Below are positions 27,536 to 39,881 of a DNA stretch of 62,069 nt, one piece after another. The DNA is taken from the NCBI GenBank assembly GCA_902825845.1, contig CADECM010000024.1, positions 1-62,069 on the forward strand. Reading direction: 5' to 3'. Positions within the stretch are counted from its first letter, which is position 1. Each line of letters opens with the position of its first letter. Origin of the DNA: an uncultured beta proteobacterium. GTDB lineage: Bacteria > Pseudomonadota > Gammaproteobacteria > Burkholderiales > SG8-41. The notes below the pieces were generated by a model, which saw nothing but the letters and a program-made list of their open reading frames with translations, was not told the origin of the DNA and did not search any database. Made by a program: the position numbers and the translations under genes.

Positions 27536-28216
27536 GTGAGCGATTTGCGCCTCGCGCGGCTGCTGCAACTGGCCAGTCCGGCGCTGCCGGTGGGCGCATA
27601 CAGCTATTCACAGGGTCTGGAGGCCGCCATCGAGGCAGGCGTGGTGCATGACGCGGTGAGCGCGCAGGCATGGATCGGCGAGGTGCTGGAACTGTCCGTT
27701 GCCAGCATGGAGGCGCCGGTGCTGTTGCGGCTGATGTGCGCATGGTCGGCGGCGGATCTCGCCGGCGTCGAACATTGGAATGCGTTTTTTCTGGCCAGCC
27801 GCGAAACCGCCGAATTGCGGGCGGAGACGGTGCAGATGGGCTATTCGTTGACGCGGCTGCTCAATGAAATCGGCGCGGTGGAGGCGCCATTGTTCGCGCC
27901 GTTGCAGCAACTGATCGAGCCCGCGTTCCCCACGGCGTATGCCTGCGCCGCCGCGCACTGGCGGATCGACGCGTCGTCGGCACTGATTGCCTATCTGTGG
28001 AGCTGGGTCGAAAATCAAGTGATGGCCGCACTCAAGGCGGTGCCGCTGGGGCAAACCGACGGGCAGAAAATCCTGCTTGCCCTCGGCGCGCGCCTGGAGG
28101 CCATGGCGCAGGCCGCCGCCGCGCGCGCCGACAACGAACTGGGTAACCTCGCGCCGGGACTGGCGCTGCTCTCCAGCCACCACGAAACCCAATACAGCAG
28201 GCTGTTCCGCTCATGA
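27536..28216 (+). CDS. ureF: Urease accessory protein UreF
   Basis: 226 residues. UreF signature [27 protein letters not shown] near the start; the C-terminus has [14 protein letters not shown] as in the family. It bridges UreD and UreG during nickel insertion. GTG start; the sequence upstream offers ATAAGG as a possible ribosome binding site. It overlaps ureG by ATGA. Confidence 0.94.
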   Translation: MSDLRLARLLQLASPALPVGAYSYSQGLEAAIEAGVVHDAVSAQAWIGEVLELSVASMEAPVLLRLMCAWSAADLAGVEHWNAFFLASRETAELRAETVQMGYSLTRLLNEIGAVEAPLFAPLQQLIEPAFPTAYACAAAHWRIDASSALIAYLWSWVENQVMAALKAVPLGQTDGQKILLALGARLEAMAQAAAARADNELGNLAPGLALLSSHHETQYSRLFRS

Positions 28217-28836
28217 CCCACACCACTCAACCGCTGCGCATCGGCATTGGCGGCCCTGTTGGCTCCGGCAAAACCGCGCTGACGCTGGCGCTGTGCCGCG
28301 CGCTGCGCGACAAGTACAACATTGCCGTCGTCACCAACGACATTTACACCGAGGAAGACGCGCAGTTTCTGGTGCGCAACGAGGCGTTGGTGCCGGAGCG
28401 CATCATCGGCGTGGAAACCGGCGGCTGTCCGCACACGGCGATCCGCGAGGACGCGTCGATCAATCTCGAAGCGGTGGCGCGGCTCAACCGCCGCTTCGAG
28501 GGGCTCGACCTTATCATCATCGAATCGGGCGGCGACAATCTCGCGGCAACCTTCAGCCCGGAGCTGTCCGATCTCACGCTGTACGTGATCGACGTGGCCG
28601 CCGGCGACAAGATTCCGCGCAAGGGCGGGCCGGGCATTACCAAGTCCGATCTGCTGGTGATCAACAAGATCGATCTGGCGCCGATGGTGGGCGCGTCGCT
28701 GGAGGTGATGGATCGTGATGCCAAAAAAATGCGTGGTGAAAAACCGTTCGTGTTCACCAATCTCAAGACGGGCAAAAACCTGGATGTTATTATTCGGTTC
28801 ATAGAAACCGAGGGGCTGCCATGCATCGAATCGTGA
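28213..28836 (+). CDS. ureG: Urease accessory GTPase UreG
   Basis: 207 residues. P-loop GPVGSGKT (14-21), the metal-binding Cys-Pro-His at 72-74 in [13 protein letters not shown], and NKID for guanine recognition (VINKIDLAP). It hydrolyses GTP to drive nickel delivery to UreC. Its 3' end is overlapped by a small gene starting at 28821 in another frame. Confidence 0.96.
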   Translation: MTHTTQPLRIGIGGPVGSGKTALTLALCRALRDKYNIAVVTNDIYTEEDAQFLVRNEALVPERIIGVETGGCPHTAIREDASINLEAVARLNRRFEGLDLIIIESGGDNLAATFSPELSDLTLYVIDVAAGDKIPRKGGPGITKSDLLVINKIDLAPMVGASLEVMDRDAKKMRGEKPFVFTNLKTGKNLDVIIRFIETEGLPCIES

Positions 28837-28979
28837 CAAGTGTTTTTCTGCTGGCGGGTGACGCGCTCGCGCATCCGGGACACGGCGCAGTGTCGCCGCA
28901 TTACCACGGCTGGGAATACCTGTTGTTGGCCGGCGCCCTGGCTGCTGCCGCCGCGGTTTGGTTCAAGGCCAGAAAATAG
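28821..28979 (+). CDS. 52-residue His-rich membrane peptide, end of urease operon
   Basis: A small gene overlapping the end of ureG by 16 bp, with GAGGGG before its ATG. Residues 1-17 resemble a short signal peptide ([13 protein letters not shown]), then [16 protein letters not shown] with four histidines (18, 21, 27, 29), then a single membrane span (residues 32-48) and a basic end KARK. The histidines would face the periplasm. I know no named family. The HPGH opening resembles that of mature HupE/UreJ nickel permeases, so a nickel-related role is a reasonable guess, unproven. Confidence 0.6.
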   Translation: MHRIVTSVFLLAGDALAHPGHGAVSPHYHGWEYLLLAGALAAAAAVWFKARK

Positions 28980-29052
28980 CGCGACAGCTTGTCATCGGCC
29001 GGCCTGGATAACCGACCGGCCGCCGTGTGGTTTTGCCCAGTCAAGGATTCGT

Positions 29053-29694
29053 TTGGAAATTCTCACCACTTTTATCGATATCGTCCTGCACCTCGACAAG
29101 CACCTGCAGGTGCTGATCCAAAATTACGGCGTGTGGGTGTACCTGATTCTGTTCCTGATCATCTATTGCGAGACCGGCTTGGTGGTCACGCCGTTTCTGC
29201 CCGGCGATTCCCTGCTGTTCGTCTCGGGCGCGCTGGCGGCCACCGGCAGCCTCGACGTGCACACGCTGTTCCTGGTATTGGTTGCGGCGTCTTTTCTCGG
29301 TGACAACACCAATTACTGGGTTGGCCGCTTCGTCGGGCCCAAGGTGTTCTCGCGCGAAGGTTCGCGGCTGCTCAATCCCAAATACCTGGAGCGCACCCAG
29401 GGCTTTTACGATCGCCATGGCGGCAAGACCGTGATCATTGCGCGCTTCGTGCCCATCGTGCGCACCTTCGCGCCCTTTGTCGCCGGCATCGGCCGCATGC
29501 GGGTTCCGCGCTTTGTGATGTTTGCCTTCATCGGCGCGATCGTGTGGATCGGCTCGCTGGTGTATGCCGGTTATTTTTTCGGCAACATACCGTGGGTGAA
29601 GAATAATCTGTCGCTGGTGATCGTCGGCATTGTGGTGCTGTCGATCCTGCCGGGGATCATCGAGTTTCTGCGCCGCAAGCTCAGCGCGGTGTGA
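29053..29694 (+). CDS. DedA/VTT-family membrane protein
   Basis: 213 residues, about five hydrophobic segments. DedA hallmarks: ETGLVVTPFLPGDSLLF, GDNTNYWVGRFVG, and ARFVPIVRTFAPFVAGIGRM (the F/RxxPxxR motif). The family includes phospholipid scramblases/flippases and is needed for membrane homeostasis. I place the start at the TTG at 29053 because AAGGA lies six bases upstream and it gives the normal family length. The end overlaps the next gene by GTGA. Confidence 0.88.
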   Translation: MEILTTFIDIVLHLDKHLQVLIQNYGVWVYLILFLIIYCETGLVVTPFLPGDSLLFVSGALAATGSLDVHTLFLVLVAASFLGDNTNYWVGRFVGPKVFSREGSRLLNPKYLERTQGFYDRHGGKTVIIARFVPIVRTFAPFVAGIGRMRVPRFVMFAFIGAIVWIGSLVYAGYFFGNIPWVKNNLSLVIVGIVVLSILPGIIEFLRRKLSAV

Positions 29695-30221
29695 ATCTCT
29701 ACTTTCGCCTGCTGCTGTTGCTATTTCGCATCTGGCGCCTGCCGCGCCGCGGCCTGCTGGACGAATCCCGCGCGGCGTTTCGCGTGATGCCCAACGATTG
29801 CGACATCAATTTCCACCTCAACAACGGCCGTTATCTGTCATTCATGGATCTGGGCCGCGTGCATCTGATGGCGCAGACGGCGCTTCTGCCGGTGATTCTC
29901 AAACAGGGGTGGATGCCGGTGCTGACCGCGGCGGAAATCAATTTCATCCGCTCGATTCAGCCGCTGCAGAAATTTTATCTGGTGACGCGCCTGGTGAGCT
30001 GGGACGACAAATACTTTTACATCGAGCAGAAATTTGAAGTCCGCGGCCGCTTATGCGCGCACGCCTACGTCAAAGGCCTGTTCCTGAAACAGGGCATCAA
30101 GGTCAGCAATTCGGAAATCACCGCAGTCGCCGGCCATACCGATACCCCGCCGCCGATGCCCGAAGAACTGCGCCTGTGGGCGGAACTCGGCAACGCCAAG
30201 AAGCAAAGCACCATCGCGTAA
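29691..30221 (+). CDS. 4HBT-family acyl-CoA thioesterase-like protein
   Basis: 176 residues, hot-dog fold. VMPNDCDINFHLNNGRYLSFMDLGR carries the conserved active-site Asp/Asn of 4-hydroxybenzoyl-CoA-type thioesterases; a hydrophobic helix (FRLLLLLFRIW) precedes it and may associate with membrane. The GTG start overlaps the DedA stop, so the pair is coupled. The acyl substrate is unknown. Confidence 0.82.
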   Translation: MNLYFRLLLLLFRIWRLPRRGLLDESRAAFRVMPNDCDINFHLNNGRYLSFMDLGRVHLMAQTALLPVILKQGWMPVLTAAEINFIRSIQPLQKFYLVTRLVSWDDKYFYIEQKFEVRGRLCAHAYVKGLFLKQGIKVSNSEITAVAGHTDTPPPMPEELRLWAELGNAKKQSTIA

Positions 30222-30227
30222 ATATTG

Positions 30228-30247
30228 TTTAAAAACAGATACTTACG
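30228..30247 (+). repeat. AT-rich dispersed motif, copy f
   Basis: TTTAAAAACAGATACTTACG, starting seven bases after the thioesterase stop, between two convergent genes. Confidence 0.4.
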
Positions 30248-30255
30248 AACATTGG

Positions 30256-31116
30256 CTAGTTCAGCGCGCCGGCCAGTTTGCGGCGGTAGTCACCGACCAG
30301 CGGATGGTCTGACCCGAGCACACTGAACAACTGCAGCATGGTTTTGCGTCCGGCGTCGTCTTCGAATGTGCGGTCGCGGCGCACGATCTCCAGCAGTTGA
30401 TCCATGCCTTCGGCATGCTGCCCTTGCGCAATTCTGAGGCGCGCGAGCTGCAGCCGCGCATCGAGGTCCTTCGCGTCTTTGGCAATGCGCGCCAGCATCG
30501 CATCGGCATCGACGCCCGTCGCCGCGCCCGCGGCGAGCGCGAGTTTGGCCTGCAACGCCTGCACGCGGTCGTCCATCTGCGCCAGCGGCGACAGCGACGC
30601 CAGCAGTTGCTTCGCTTCGTCCAGTTCGTTGAGCGCCACCAGCAGTTCCGCGCAATCGATGCGCACGTTTTCATTCTGCGGATCGAGGCGCGAGGCCGCG
30701 GCCAGCCTCTGCAGCGCCGCCTGCGCATCGCCATTGGCGGCATAGTGTGCCATGGCCTCCAGCCGCGCCTTTTCAGCGGGCGATGGAATCACGCGCTGCA
30801 GGAACTCACGCACCTGCGCCTCGGGCAGTGCGCCTGAAAACTCGTCCACCAGTTTGCCATCGACAAAGGCCTTGACGTTGGGAATGCCGCGCACGCCGTA
30901 GCGCTGCGCCAGTTCCTGATTCTCGTCCGAGTTCACCTTGGCCAGACGAAACTTGCCCTGATATTCGATGGCGAGTTTTTCCAACACGGGCTTGAGCGCG
31001 CGGCACGGGCCGCACCACTCGGCCCAGAAATCCACCAGCACCGGCACCGATTTCGAGGCTTCAATCACCGCGTCGTTAAAGTCGGCGGTGGAGACATCGA
31101 GCGTAGTTGTCGTCAT
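30256..31116 (-). CDS. CnoX/YbbN-like thioredoxin with TPR domain
   Basis: 286 residues. The thioredoxin domain has an active CGPC site (Cys35, Cys38 in FWAEWCGPCRALKP), unlike the SxxC of E. coli CnoX. After residue 115 come helical tetratricopeptide repeats (AAASRLDPQNENVRIDCAELLVAL). CnoX proteins are chaperedoxins that protect substrates and hand them to GroEL. The frame stays open 12 codons upstream, but MTTTTLDVS at 31116 is the natural start. It lies seven bases after the end of purB on the same strand. Confidence 0.88.
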   Translation of the reverse strand: MTTTTLDVSTADFNDAVIEASKSVPVLVDFWAEWCGPCRALKPVLEKLAIEYQGKFRLAKVNSDENQELAQRYGVRGIPNVKAFVDGKLVDEFSGALPEAQVREFLQRVIPSPAEKARLEAMAHYAANGDAQAALQRLAAASRLDPQNENVRIDCAELLVALNELDEAKQLLASLSPLAQMDDRVQALQAKLALAAGAATGVDADAMLARIAKDAKDLDARLQLARLRIAQGQHAEGMDQLLEIVRRDRTFEDDAGRKTMLQLFSVLGSDHPLVGDYRRKLAGALN

Positions 31117-31123
31117 GGTCAAC

Positions 31124-33968
<2,845 letters not shown>

Positions 33969-34065
33969 AGCGTTTCGCGACTGCCGCGATCACGCCGGCG
34001 TTGTTCCGGCGCAGGCGGCAAGCCAGAGGGGGTTGCCATGCGCAGCGAAAGGTTGGGAGGATAAA

Positions 34066-35037
34066 ATGTCAATAAAAACAAATAGTTACGGTATTGCGCT
34101 ATTGCTGTGCGCGGTGGCCACAAACGTCGTCGCGACGGAATGGCCGAACCGGCCGGTGCGCGTCATCGTACCCTTCCCGGCAGGCGGCTTTGTCGATTTC
34201 ACCGCACGCCTGATTGCCCCGCCGCTGACCGCGGCGCTGGCGCAGCAGGTGGTGGTTGATAACCGCGGTGGCGCCGGCGGCAGTGTGGGCGCGGAGCTCG
34301 CGGCGCGTGCCGCACCCGACGGCTACACCCTCGTCATCGGCAGTATCGGTACGCACGCAGTGAATCAGACGCTGTATCGCAAACTGCCGTACCACGCGCT
34401 GCGCGATTTTCAGGCGATTACACGAATCACGGATGCGCCCAGTCTGCTGGCGGTGCATCCCTCACTGCCGGTGAAAAATGTGAAAGCGTTGGTTGCGCTC
34501 GCGAAGTCGCAGCCGGGGAAGGTGCTTTATGCCTCGGCCGGCAGCGGCACCTCCACGCATCTCGCGGCCGTGTTGTTTGAAAGCCTCGCGCAGGTGCGCA
34601 TGGTGCACGTGCCGTACAAGGGCGGCGGCTCGATGATCGTGGATGTGGTGGCGGGACAGGTGCCGGTGACCTTCGGTACCGCCGCCACCGTATCGGCGCA
34701 TGTGCGCAGCGGCCGGCTGCGTGGTCTGGGCGTGACCGGCAGCAAGCGCGCCACGGTATTGCCTGACGTGCCCACCATCGCCGAAGCGGGCGTGCCAGGC
34801 TACGAAATGCTCAACTGGCTCGGTGTATTTGCGCCCGCGCAAACCCCGCGCGCCATCGTCGAGCGGCTCAACAGCGACTTGCTGAAAATCGCGCGCGCGC
34901 CCGAAACGAAGGACAAACTCAATGGCGCCGGCGCGGAACCGGCGCCGCTCGCCAGCGCGGACTTTGCAGCATTTGTGAAAAGCGAAATAGCGAAGTGGGC
35001 GAAGGTGGTGGCGGCTACGGGGATGACGGTGGATTGA
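34066..35037 (+). CDS. Bug/TctC-family periplasmic solute-binding protein (3 of 7)
   Basis: 323 residues. Signal peptide ending [22 protein letters not shown] and [13 protein letters not shown] form the ligand loops. GGGAGG precedes the ATG at 34066. The first codons (MSIKTNSYG) are AT-rich and consist of dispersed motif copy g. It probably works with the MmgE/PrpD enzyme just upstream. Confidence 0.88.
   Translation: MSIKTNSYGIALLLCAVATNVVATEWPNRPVRVIVPFPAGGFVDFTARLIAPPLTAALAQQVVVDNRGGAGGSVGAELAARAAPDGYTLVIGSIGTHAVNQTLYRKLPYHALRDFQAITRITDAPSLLAVHPSLPVKNVKALVALAKSQPGKVLYASAGSGTSTHLAAVLFESLAQVRMVHVPYKGGGSMIVDVVAGQVPVTFGTAATVSAHVRSGRLRGLGVTGSKRATVLPDVPTIAEAGVPGYEMLNWLGVFAPAQTPRAIVERLNSDLLKIARAPETKDKLNGAGAEPAPLASADFAAFVKSEIAKWAKVVAATGMTVD
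34071..34090 (+). repeat. AT-rich dispersed motif, copy g (start of a Bug gene)
   Basis: AATAAAAACAAATAGTTACG, five bases after the A of the start codon; it encodes part of the signal-peptide N-region. Confidence 0.4.
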
Positions 35038-35350
35038 CAGGCAACACCGGCCGAAGTTGGGGTGAGCTTGCGTACCTCAACATCAAAGCCAGTGAAATGT
35101 GCTTGCGAGGGTTGCGCGTTCACGTTCGGTTTTCCAAGCACACTCTGAGTTCCGGACGCGACGAAGCGTCGTGTAAGCGACCGTTGTTTCATGCCGTAGT
35201 TAACCGCTGAAATCTCTTCTCGTACGACTTAAGGACTAGCCAACAGCGGGATGGTTTTGCCTGTACGACTGGTTACGATGTGCTCTCCTGAACAACAACG
35301 CACGGCGAGTTTCTGCAGCCAATCGCGTTACAACCAAGGAGCACACAATC
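35038..35350. other. Intergenic stretch without a recognisable gene
   Basis: About 310 bp. Direct repeats GTACGACT at 35222 and 35262 lie 40 bp apart. No gene or clear promoter is seen. AAGGAG precedes the sulfatase start by nine bases. Confidence 0.45.
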
Positions 35351-36910
35351 ATGTCCACCAACTCAGCCACACCAAACATTCTGCTCATCATTGCCGACGA
35401 CCTGGGTGAAAGCACGATTACGATCTCGGGCAGCGGCGCCACGCGCAAGATTGACGTGCATACGGTCGACGACAGCGGCACCGACATCATCGGCGCCATG
35501 CCCAACACCAGCCTGCTGTTGCGCAACGGACTTTACTTTTCCGGCGCGTGGGCGCACCCGGCGTGCTCGCCCACGCGCGCATCGATCTATACCGGATTAC
35601 ATCCGTGGCAACACGGCGTTGGCACGCCGGGCGGGAATCCCGTTCTGGATTCCAGCGCCGGATTTACCACGCTGCCCAACCTCCTGCCCGCAGGTTACCT
35701 GTCGGGCCTGTTTGGCAAATGGCACCTGGGCGGGGTGAACGATGCGGCAACGCCGACCGATCACGGATGGAACAAGTACGTTGGCGCACTGGGTGGCACG
35801 CTGGACGACTATTATGTCTGGGAGGTGTCTGACTCTGATTCGAACCCGCCATACGATCCGGCGCCGTTGGATGCGAACCCGGGCCCTAACGGTGATGTCA
35901 CACAATACCCCACACTGCGCACGGTGCGCGACGCGGCGAACTGGATCAATGGGCTGGCCGCCGATCCCGCCGACCCGCCGTGGTTTGCCACGGTATCGTT
36001 CAACACGCCGCATAGTCCCTTCCATGAACCACCTGGCGGATACGATCTCGCGACGCCCGGCGATCCCGCTGACGACGACTACAAGTTCAATCTCATGGTA
36101 CAGAACATGGATGGCAACATCGGCCGCTTGTTCGGCACCTCGGGCCAGCCGGGCGGACAGCGCTATTTCCCGCCGATCGCGGCCGACCAGCTGTCGAACA
36201 CCATCATCATTTTCATCGGCGACAACGGCGCCCCGGACGGTGTGGCGCTCGAAGAACACAAGGCGGAAATCTTTGAGGGCGGCGTGCGCGTGCCGATGAT
36301 CATCACCGATGGTCAGGCACTGATGAACGAAATCAACGGGCAGGCCGTCAGCCCGCGCTTTCTGCATGCCTCGCGCGTGAACGCGACCGCGTCGCAGATG
36401 ATCCACGTGGTTGATCTTTACGCCACCATCGTGCGCCTGACCGACCCCGCGGCCAATGCGTTCCCCGGCAATATGGATTCAAAAGACTTCAGCGTTGTGC
36501 TCAAGAACCCCGCCATCAACCGACCCGTCATCAATCGGCCTGGCGGCCTGCCCGGTCGCGTGGGTCCGAACGAACCACGGGTACCATCGCAGCCGACAAT
36601 CACCATCGTGCGCGGCTTCAACTTTTCGCAGTGGTACACCACCAACAACGGGAAGTGGGCCACCATCCGCAACGGCAAATACAAGCTGAACTTTGACGGG
36701 ACCCTGCCGCAAGGCAGCCAATACAGCCTGTACCAATACGTTGATGGCGAAGTCCCGGGCGTCGAATACGCCAACGAGGTGGATTCCGCTGTCGATTTAT
36801 ATGGCGACGCGGTGAGCGGAACCAACGCCGATGCGCAGACCAATCTCAATCTGTTGCTGGATGAACTGCGGGCGAACTATCAGCCGAACGAGTCGACGCA
36901 GTTTCCTTGA
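35351..36910 (+). CDS. Type I sulfatase (alkaline phosphatase superfamily)
   Basis: 519 residues. Metal ligands DD at 16-17 (IIADDLGE); sulfatase signature CSPTRASIYTGLHPWQHG with Cys72, which must be converted to formylglycine by a separate enzyme; Lys123-x-His125 (FGKWHLGG); and GDNGAPDG for the second metal site. The target is an organic sulfate ester. No signal peptide is seen, unusual because many bacterial sulfatases are exported. No formylglycine-generating enzyme or sulfate transporter gene is in the window. It sits alone. Confidence 0.88.
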   Translation: MSTNSATPNILLIIADDLGESTITISGSGATRKIDVHTVDDSGTDIIGAMPNTSLLLRNGLYFSGAWAHPACSPTRASIYTGLHPWQHGVGTPGGNPVLDSSAGFTTLPNLLPAGYLSGLFGKWHLGGVNDAATPTDHGWNKYVGALGGTLDDYYVWEVSDSDSNPPYDPAPLDANPGPNGDVTQYPTLRTVRDAANWINGLAADPADPPWFATVSFNTPHSPFHEPPGGYDLATPGDPADDDYKFNLMVQNMDGNIGRLFGTSGQPGGQRYFPPIAADQLSNTIIIFIGDNGAPDGVALEEHKAEIFEGGVRVPMIITDGQALMNEINGQAVSPRFLHASRVNATASQMIHVVDLYATIVRLTDPAANAFPGNMDSKDFSVVLKNPAINRPVINRPGGLPGRVGPNEPRVPSQPTITIVRGFNFSQWYTTNNGKWATIRNGKYKLNFDGTLPQGSQYSLYQYVDGEVPGVEYANEVDSAVDLYGDAVSGTNADAQTNLNLLLDELRANYQPNESTQFP

Positions 36911-37161
36911 TCCAGATGATGCGGATCATATTTGATGCCAAGCTGTCAGGTTGCTGCCACACGCTGTATTCACGGTATCCATGATCCGCCAGTGACTGCG
37001 GTACCGCAACCCTGCAGGCAATGCACCCGCGCAGCCGCGAAACTGACTGCTGATTTGCCGTCTTTTCGCGGCGTAGTCCGGTGTCTGCGTGCGATAGGAT
37101 GGCTCCGGTTGACGATTGCGCCCAGCGGTTTGCGCGCGGTCCCTTCTGACAGGAGCCTGAA

Positions 37162-38046
37162 ATGAGTCACGTGAGCCACCCGCCTTTCAACGCCGATGCC
37201 GTGTGGGGCGACTTCATTGCGCCCGATCCCGCGCTGGAAGCCGTCGATGATCTGGCAGCGCACATGAAGTTGCCGATTTTCAGCGGCCACAAGGCGGTGC
37301 ATGGCCTGCAGCAGTTTCGCGGCCTGCAGCCGCTGTTTGACGACATCATGCAGCGCAACCGCGCCTTCAAGCAGCCTTATGAAGACCAGTGTTCGGCGCG
37401 CTATTACTTCGACCTCTACTGTGCGTTGGAAGCGATGCGCGGACATTTCAACCGCGTCGCCGAAGTCGGCGTATACCTTGGCGGCGCCAGTGCGGTGATC
37501 AGCGGCTGCAGCGCCGACATGGATTTTGATCTAGACCTGGTCGACGTCAACCCGGGTTTCCTGCGCTTCAGCTATGAACGCATCCGCCGCACCCATCCCG
37601 GCGCGGAACAGCGCGTGCGCCTGTTTCTTGGCGGGCTGCCCGAATACACCGCCAAGGCGCTGGTGGGCAGCAGCGACAAAGTGGTCATCCACCACGACGG
37701 CGCGCACGCCTTCGACCAGGTGGTGAAGGACATGAGTTCGCTGTACTTTGCGCGCGAGGCGGTCACCGCCATCATCGCGCAGGACACGCACCTGCGCGGC
37801 CGCATCAAACAGCTCAATTTTGTCGACATGGCGCTCTACAGCGTGTTCGGTACCGACCTTGCTTACACGCCGATCGGCGCGCGCTACGCGGCCGACAATG
37901 CCACCATGACGCAGCCCAACCCGTACCAGGGCAACTACTTTGTTCCGGGACAGCCCGAAGGCATGGTGATGCTGATGGCGGACAACACGTTTCGCTATCC
38001 GCACCCGTCGATGCAGTTGTCCGAATTCCTGCGCGACGGCGCTTGA
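37162..38046 (+). CDS. Probable class I SAM-dependent methyltransferase-like protein
   Basis: 294 residues. The segment NRVAEVGVYLGGASAVISG followed by DLDLVDVNPG looks like motif I and the acidic strand-2 end of a Rossmann methyltransferase, and KVVIHHDGAHAFDQVVKDM fits a later strand with a possible metal-ligand DGAH, as in class I O-methyltransferases that act on antibiotics or phenols. Substrate unknown. The ATG at 37162 is preceded by ACAGGAG. Confidence 0.6.
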   Translation: MSHVSHPPFNADAVWGDFIAPDPALEAVDDLAAHMKLPIFSGHKAVHGLQQFRGLQPLFDDIMQRNRAFKQPYEDQCSARYYFDLYCALEAMRGHFNRVAEVGVYLGGASAVISGCSADMDFDLDLVDVNPGFLRFSYERIRRTHPGAEQRVRLFLGGLPEYTAKALVGSSDKVVIHHDGAHAFDQVVKDMSSLYFAREAVTAIIAQDTHLRGRIKQLNFVDMALYSVFGTDLAYTPIGARYAADNATMTQPNPYQGNYFVPGQPEGMVMLMADNTFRYPHPSMQLSEFLRDGA

Positions 38047-38129
38047 GCGGGCGCCATACCCGCGCGCGGCGCCGATATTGATCGTCGTGCGCCAGTGGCG
38101 CACAATGCACGCCTTTACGAGGAGGCGTC

Positions 38130-38573
38130 ATGGCGACCAAATTCTTTCAGGGGTTTTTACACTTCAACATCCGCTGCTCGGAAGACGATCTGCCGGCGAT
38201 TGAAAAATTCTACGGTGACGTGCTCGACCTGAAAAAAGGCCCGCGCCCGAACTTTGTCGGCCCCGGCATCTGGCTGTATTACGGCGACGATCCCATCCTG
38301 CACGTCGGCGCGCGCTTCAAAAAGGGCAGCCTGATCAAGGATCACCACAGCGGCAGTCTCGATCACATCGCGTGGAAGGCGACCGGCGCCGTGGATTTCC
38401 GCAAGCGCCTGAAAACGCTCGGCGTCGAGTTCGAGGAACAGAACATCAAGGACGCCGGCTATCAGGTGTTTTTGTACGACCCGGTCGGCACCAAACTCGA
38501 ATTCAATTTCGAGAAAGAGCATGTGCCGGATGCGGTGCCGCTGGGGACGACGGCTGAGGCGAATTTGCGGTAG
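38130..38573 (+). CDS. VOC-superfamily (glyoxalase/dioxygenase fold) protein
   Basis: 147 residues. FLHFNIRCSEDDLPAIEKFYGDVLDL opens the vicinal-oxygen-chelate domain, with HIAWKATG and a late Glu in TKLEFNFE giving possible metal ligands (two His and one Glu). Function may be isomerase, dioxygenase or resistance; it cannot be chosen. GAGGAGG precedes the start. It follows the methyltransferase-like gene by 83 bp. Confidence 0.78.
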   Translation: MATKFFQGFLHFNIRCSEDDLPAIEKFYGDVLDLKKGPRPNFVGPGIWLYYGDDPILHVGARFKKGSLIKDHHSGSLDHIAWKATGAVDFRKRLKTLGVEFEEQNIKDAGYQVFLYDPVGTKLEFNFEKEHVPDAVPLGTTAEANLR

Positions 38574-38641
38574 CGGGGTTATCCTGCCCATGCGCTGCGA
38601 CGCCCGAAGCTTCGGCTTCCGGTACTGCAGCGATGAAACCA

Positions 38642-38661
38642 CTTAAGTAATTGATTTTATT
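38642..38661 (-). repeat. AT-rich dispersed motif, copy h (3' end of aminotransferase gene)
   Basis: Minus strand AATAAAATCAATTACTTAAG; contains AATCAATTACTTA, an exact WATCAANNNNTTR match. It covers the last codons (KSIT) and stop of the aminotransferase. Confidence 0.4.
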
Positions 38662-39827
38662 TCATTTTCTGTAAGGCTCGCCATCGCCGCGTCCACCCCG
38701 CCCTTGTGGTGCGGTACCTTCGCCAGCGCCAGTCCCATCTCCACCCCCGCCAGCGCGCCCATCAGCGTCAGGTCATTGAAGTCGCCGAGGTGACCGATGC
38801 GAAACACCTTGTCGGTGAATTTGCCGAGCCCGCTGCCGAGCGACATGTTGAAGTTGTCGAGCACCACTTTGCGAAACGCGATTTCGCTGTGGCCCTCGGG
38901 CATGCGCACTGCAGTGAGCACGCTGGAATACTCGGTTTCATTCTTGCACGGCATGTCGAGGCCCCAGGTCATCACCGCGCGGCGCGTGGCTTCGGCGTGG
39001 CGGTCGTGACGGCGGAACACGTTGTCGAGGCCTTCCTCTTCGAGCATCGCGATCGCTTCGCGTAAGCCGTAGAGCAGATTGGTCGCCGGCGTGTACGGGA
39101 AATAGCCGTTCTTGATGGGGCCGAGCATTTCCTCCCACGACCAGTAGGAACGCGGCATTTTGGCTGTTTTCGATGCCGCCAGTGCCTTGTCGCTGATGGC
39201 GTTAAACGCAAGCCCCGGCGGTAGCATCAGTCCCTTTTGCGAACCGGCGATGGTGACATCCACGCCCCAGTCGTCGTGGCGGTACTCGATCGAACCCAGG
39301 CCGGAAATGGTGTCCACCATCAGCAGTGCCGGGTGCTTCGCGCGGTCGATGGCTTTGCGCACTTCGGCGATGTTCGAGGTGACCGCGGTGGAGGTTTCGT
39401 TGTGCACCACGCATAGCGCCTTGATGGCGTGTGCCTTGTCTTCCCGCAGTCTTTGTTCGACCGCGGCGGCGTCAACGCCACCGTCCCAGCCGCCGCCGAT
39501 GAATTCGGGCTGCAGTCCAAGGCGCGTGGCGAGGTTTTTCCACAGCGTCGCAAACTGGCCGGTTTCGTACATCAGCACCTTGTCGTTGGGCGACAGCGTG
39601 TTCATCAGCGCGGCTTCCCACGCGCCCGTGCCCGACGAGGGATAAATCACCACTGCCCCAGCGGTGTTCAGAATCCGCTTCATGCCGCTGACGACCTCCA
39701 GCCCCAGTTGCTGAAACTCCGGCCCGCGATGGTCGATGGTCGGCCGGTCGATGGCGCGCAGAATGCGGTCCGGCACGTTCGAGGGGCCGGGAATTTGCAG
39801 GAAGTGGCGGCCGGCGGTGTGTGGCAT
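38643..39827 (-). CDS. Class V aminotransferase, serine-glyoxylate/alanine-glyoxylate type
   Basis: 394 residues, PLP fold type I. GPSNVPDRILRAIDRPTIDHRGPEF is the AGXT/SGA opening, and the PLP lysine is Lys198 in AGSQKGLMLPPG; VDTISGLGS provides the conserved Asp. Such enzymes convert serine and glyoxylate to hydroxypyruvate and glycine. AAGGAG precedes the ATG at 39827. It is divergent from a glycolate/lactate-oxidase-like gene, which fits glyoxylate metabolism. Between them lies a 192-bp inverted-repeat element. Confidence 0.88.
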   Translation of the reverse strand: MPHTAGRHFLQIPGPSNVPDRILRAIDRPTIDHRGPEFQQLGLEVVSGMKRILNTAGAVVIYPSSGTGAWEAALMNTLSPNDKVLMYETGQFATLWKNLATRLGLQPEFIGGGWDGGVDAAAVEQRLREDKAHAIKALCVVHNETSTAVTSNIAEVRKAIDRAKHPALLMVDTISGLGSIEYRHDDWGVDVTIAGSQKGLMLPPGLAFNAISDKALAASKTAKMPRSYWSWEEMLGPIKNGYFPYTPATNLLYGLREAIAMLEEEGLDNVFRRHDRHAEATRRAVMTWGLDMPCKNETEYSSVLTAVRMPEGHSEIAFRKVVLDNFNMSLGSGLGKFTDKVFRIGHLGDFNDLTLMGALAGVEMGLALAKVPHHKGGVDAAMASLTENEIKSIT

Positions 39828-39881
39828 GGTGTGGCTCCTTGATGGGAGGCGTATTATAAGGGCGAACTTCAACAGCATTCC

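Noticed and set aside
38604..38615. CCGAAGCTTCGG palindrome between convergent genes as a terminator
   Set aside because: The stem has no loop room and no T-run; a chance palindrome is as likely.
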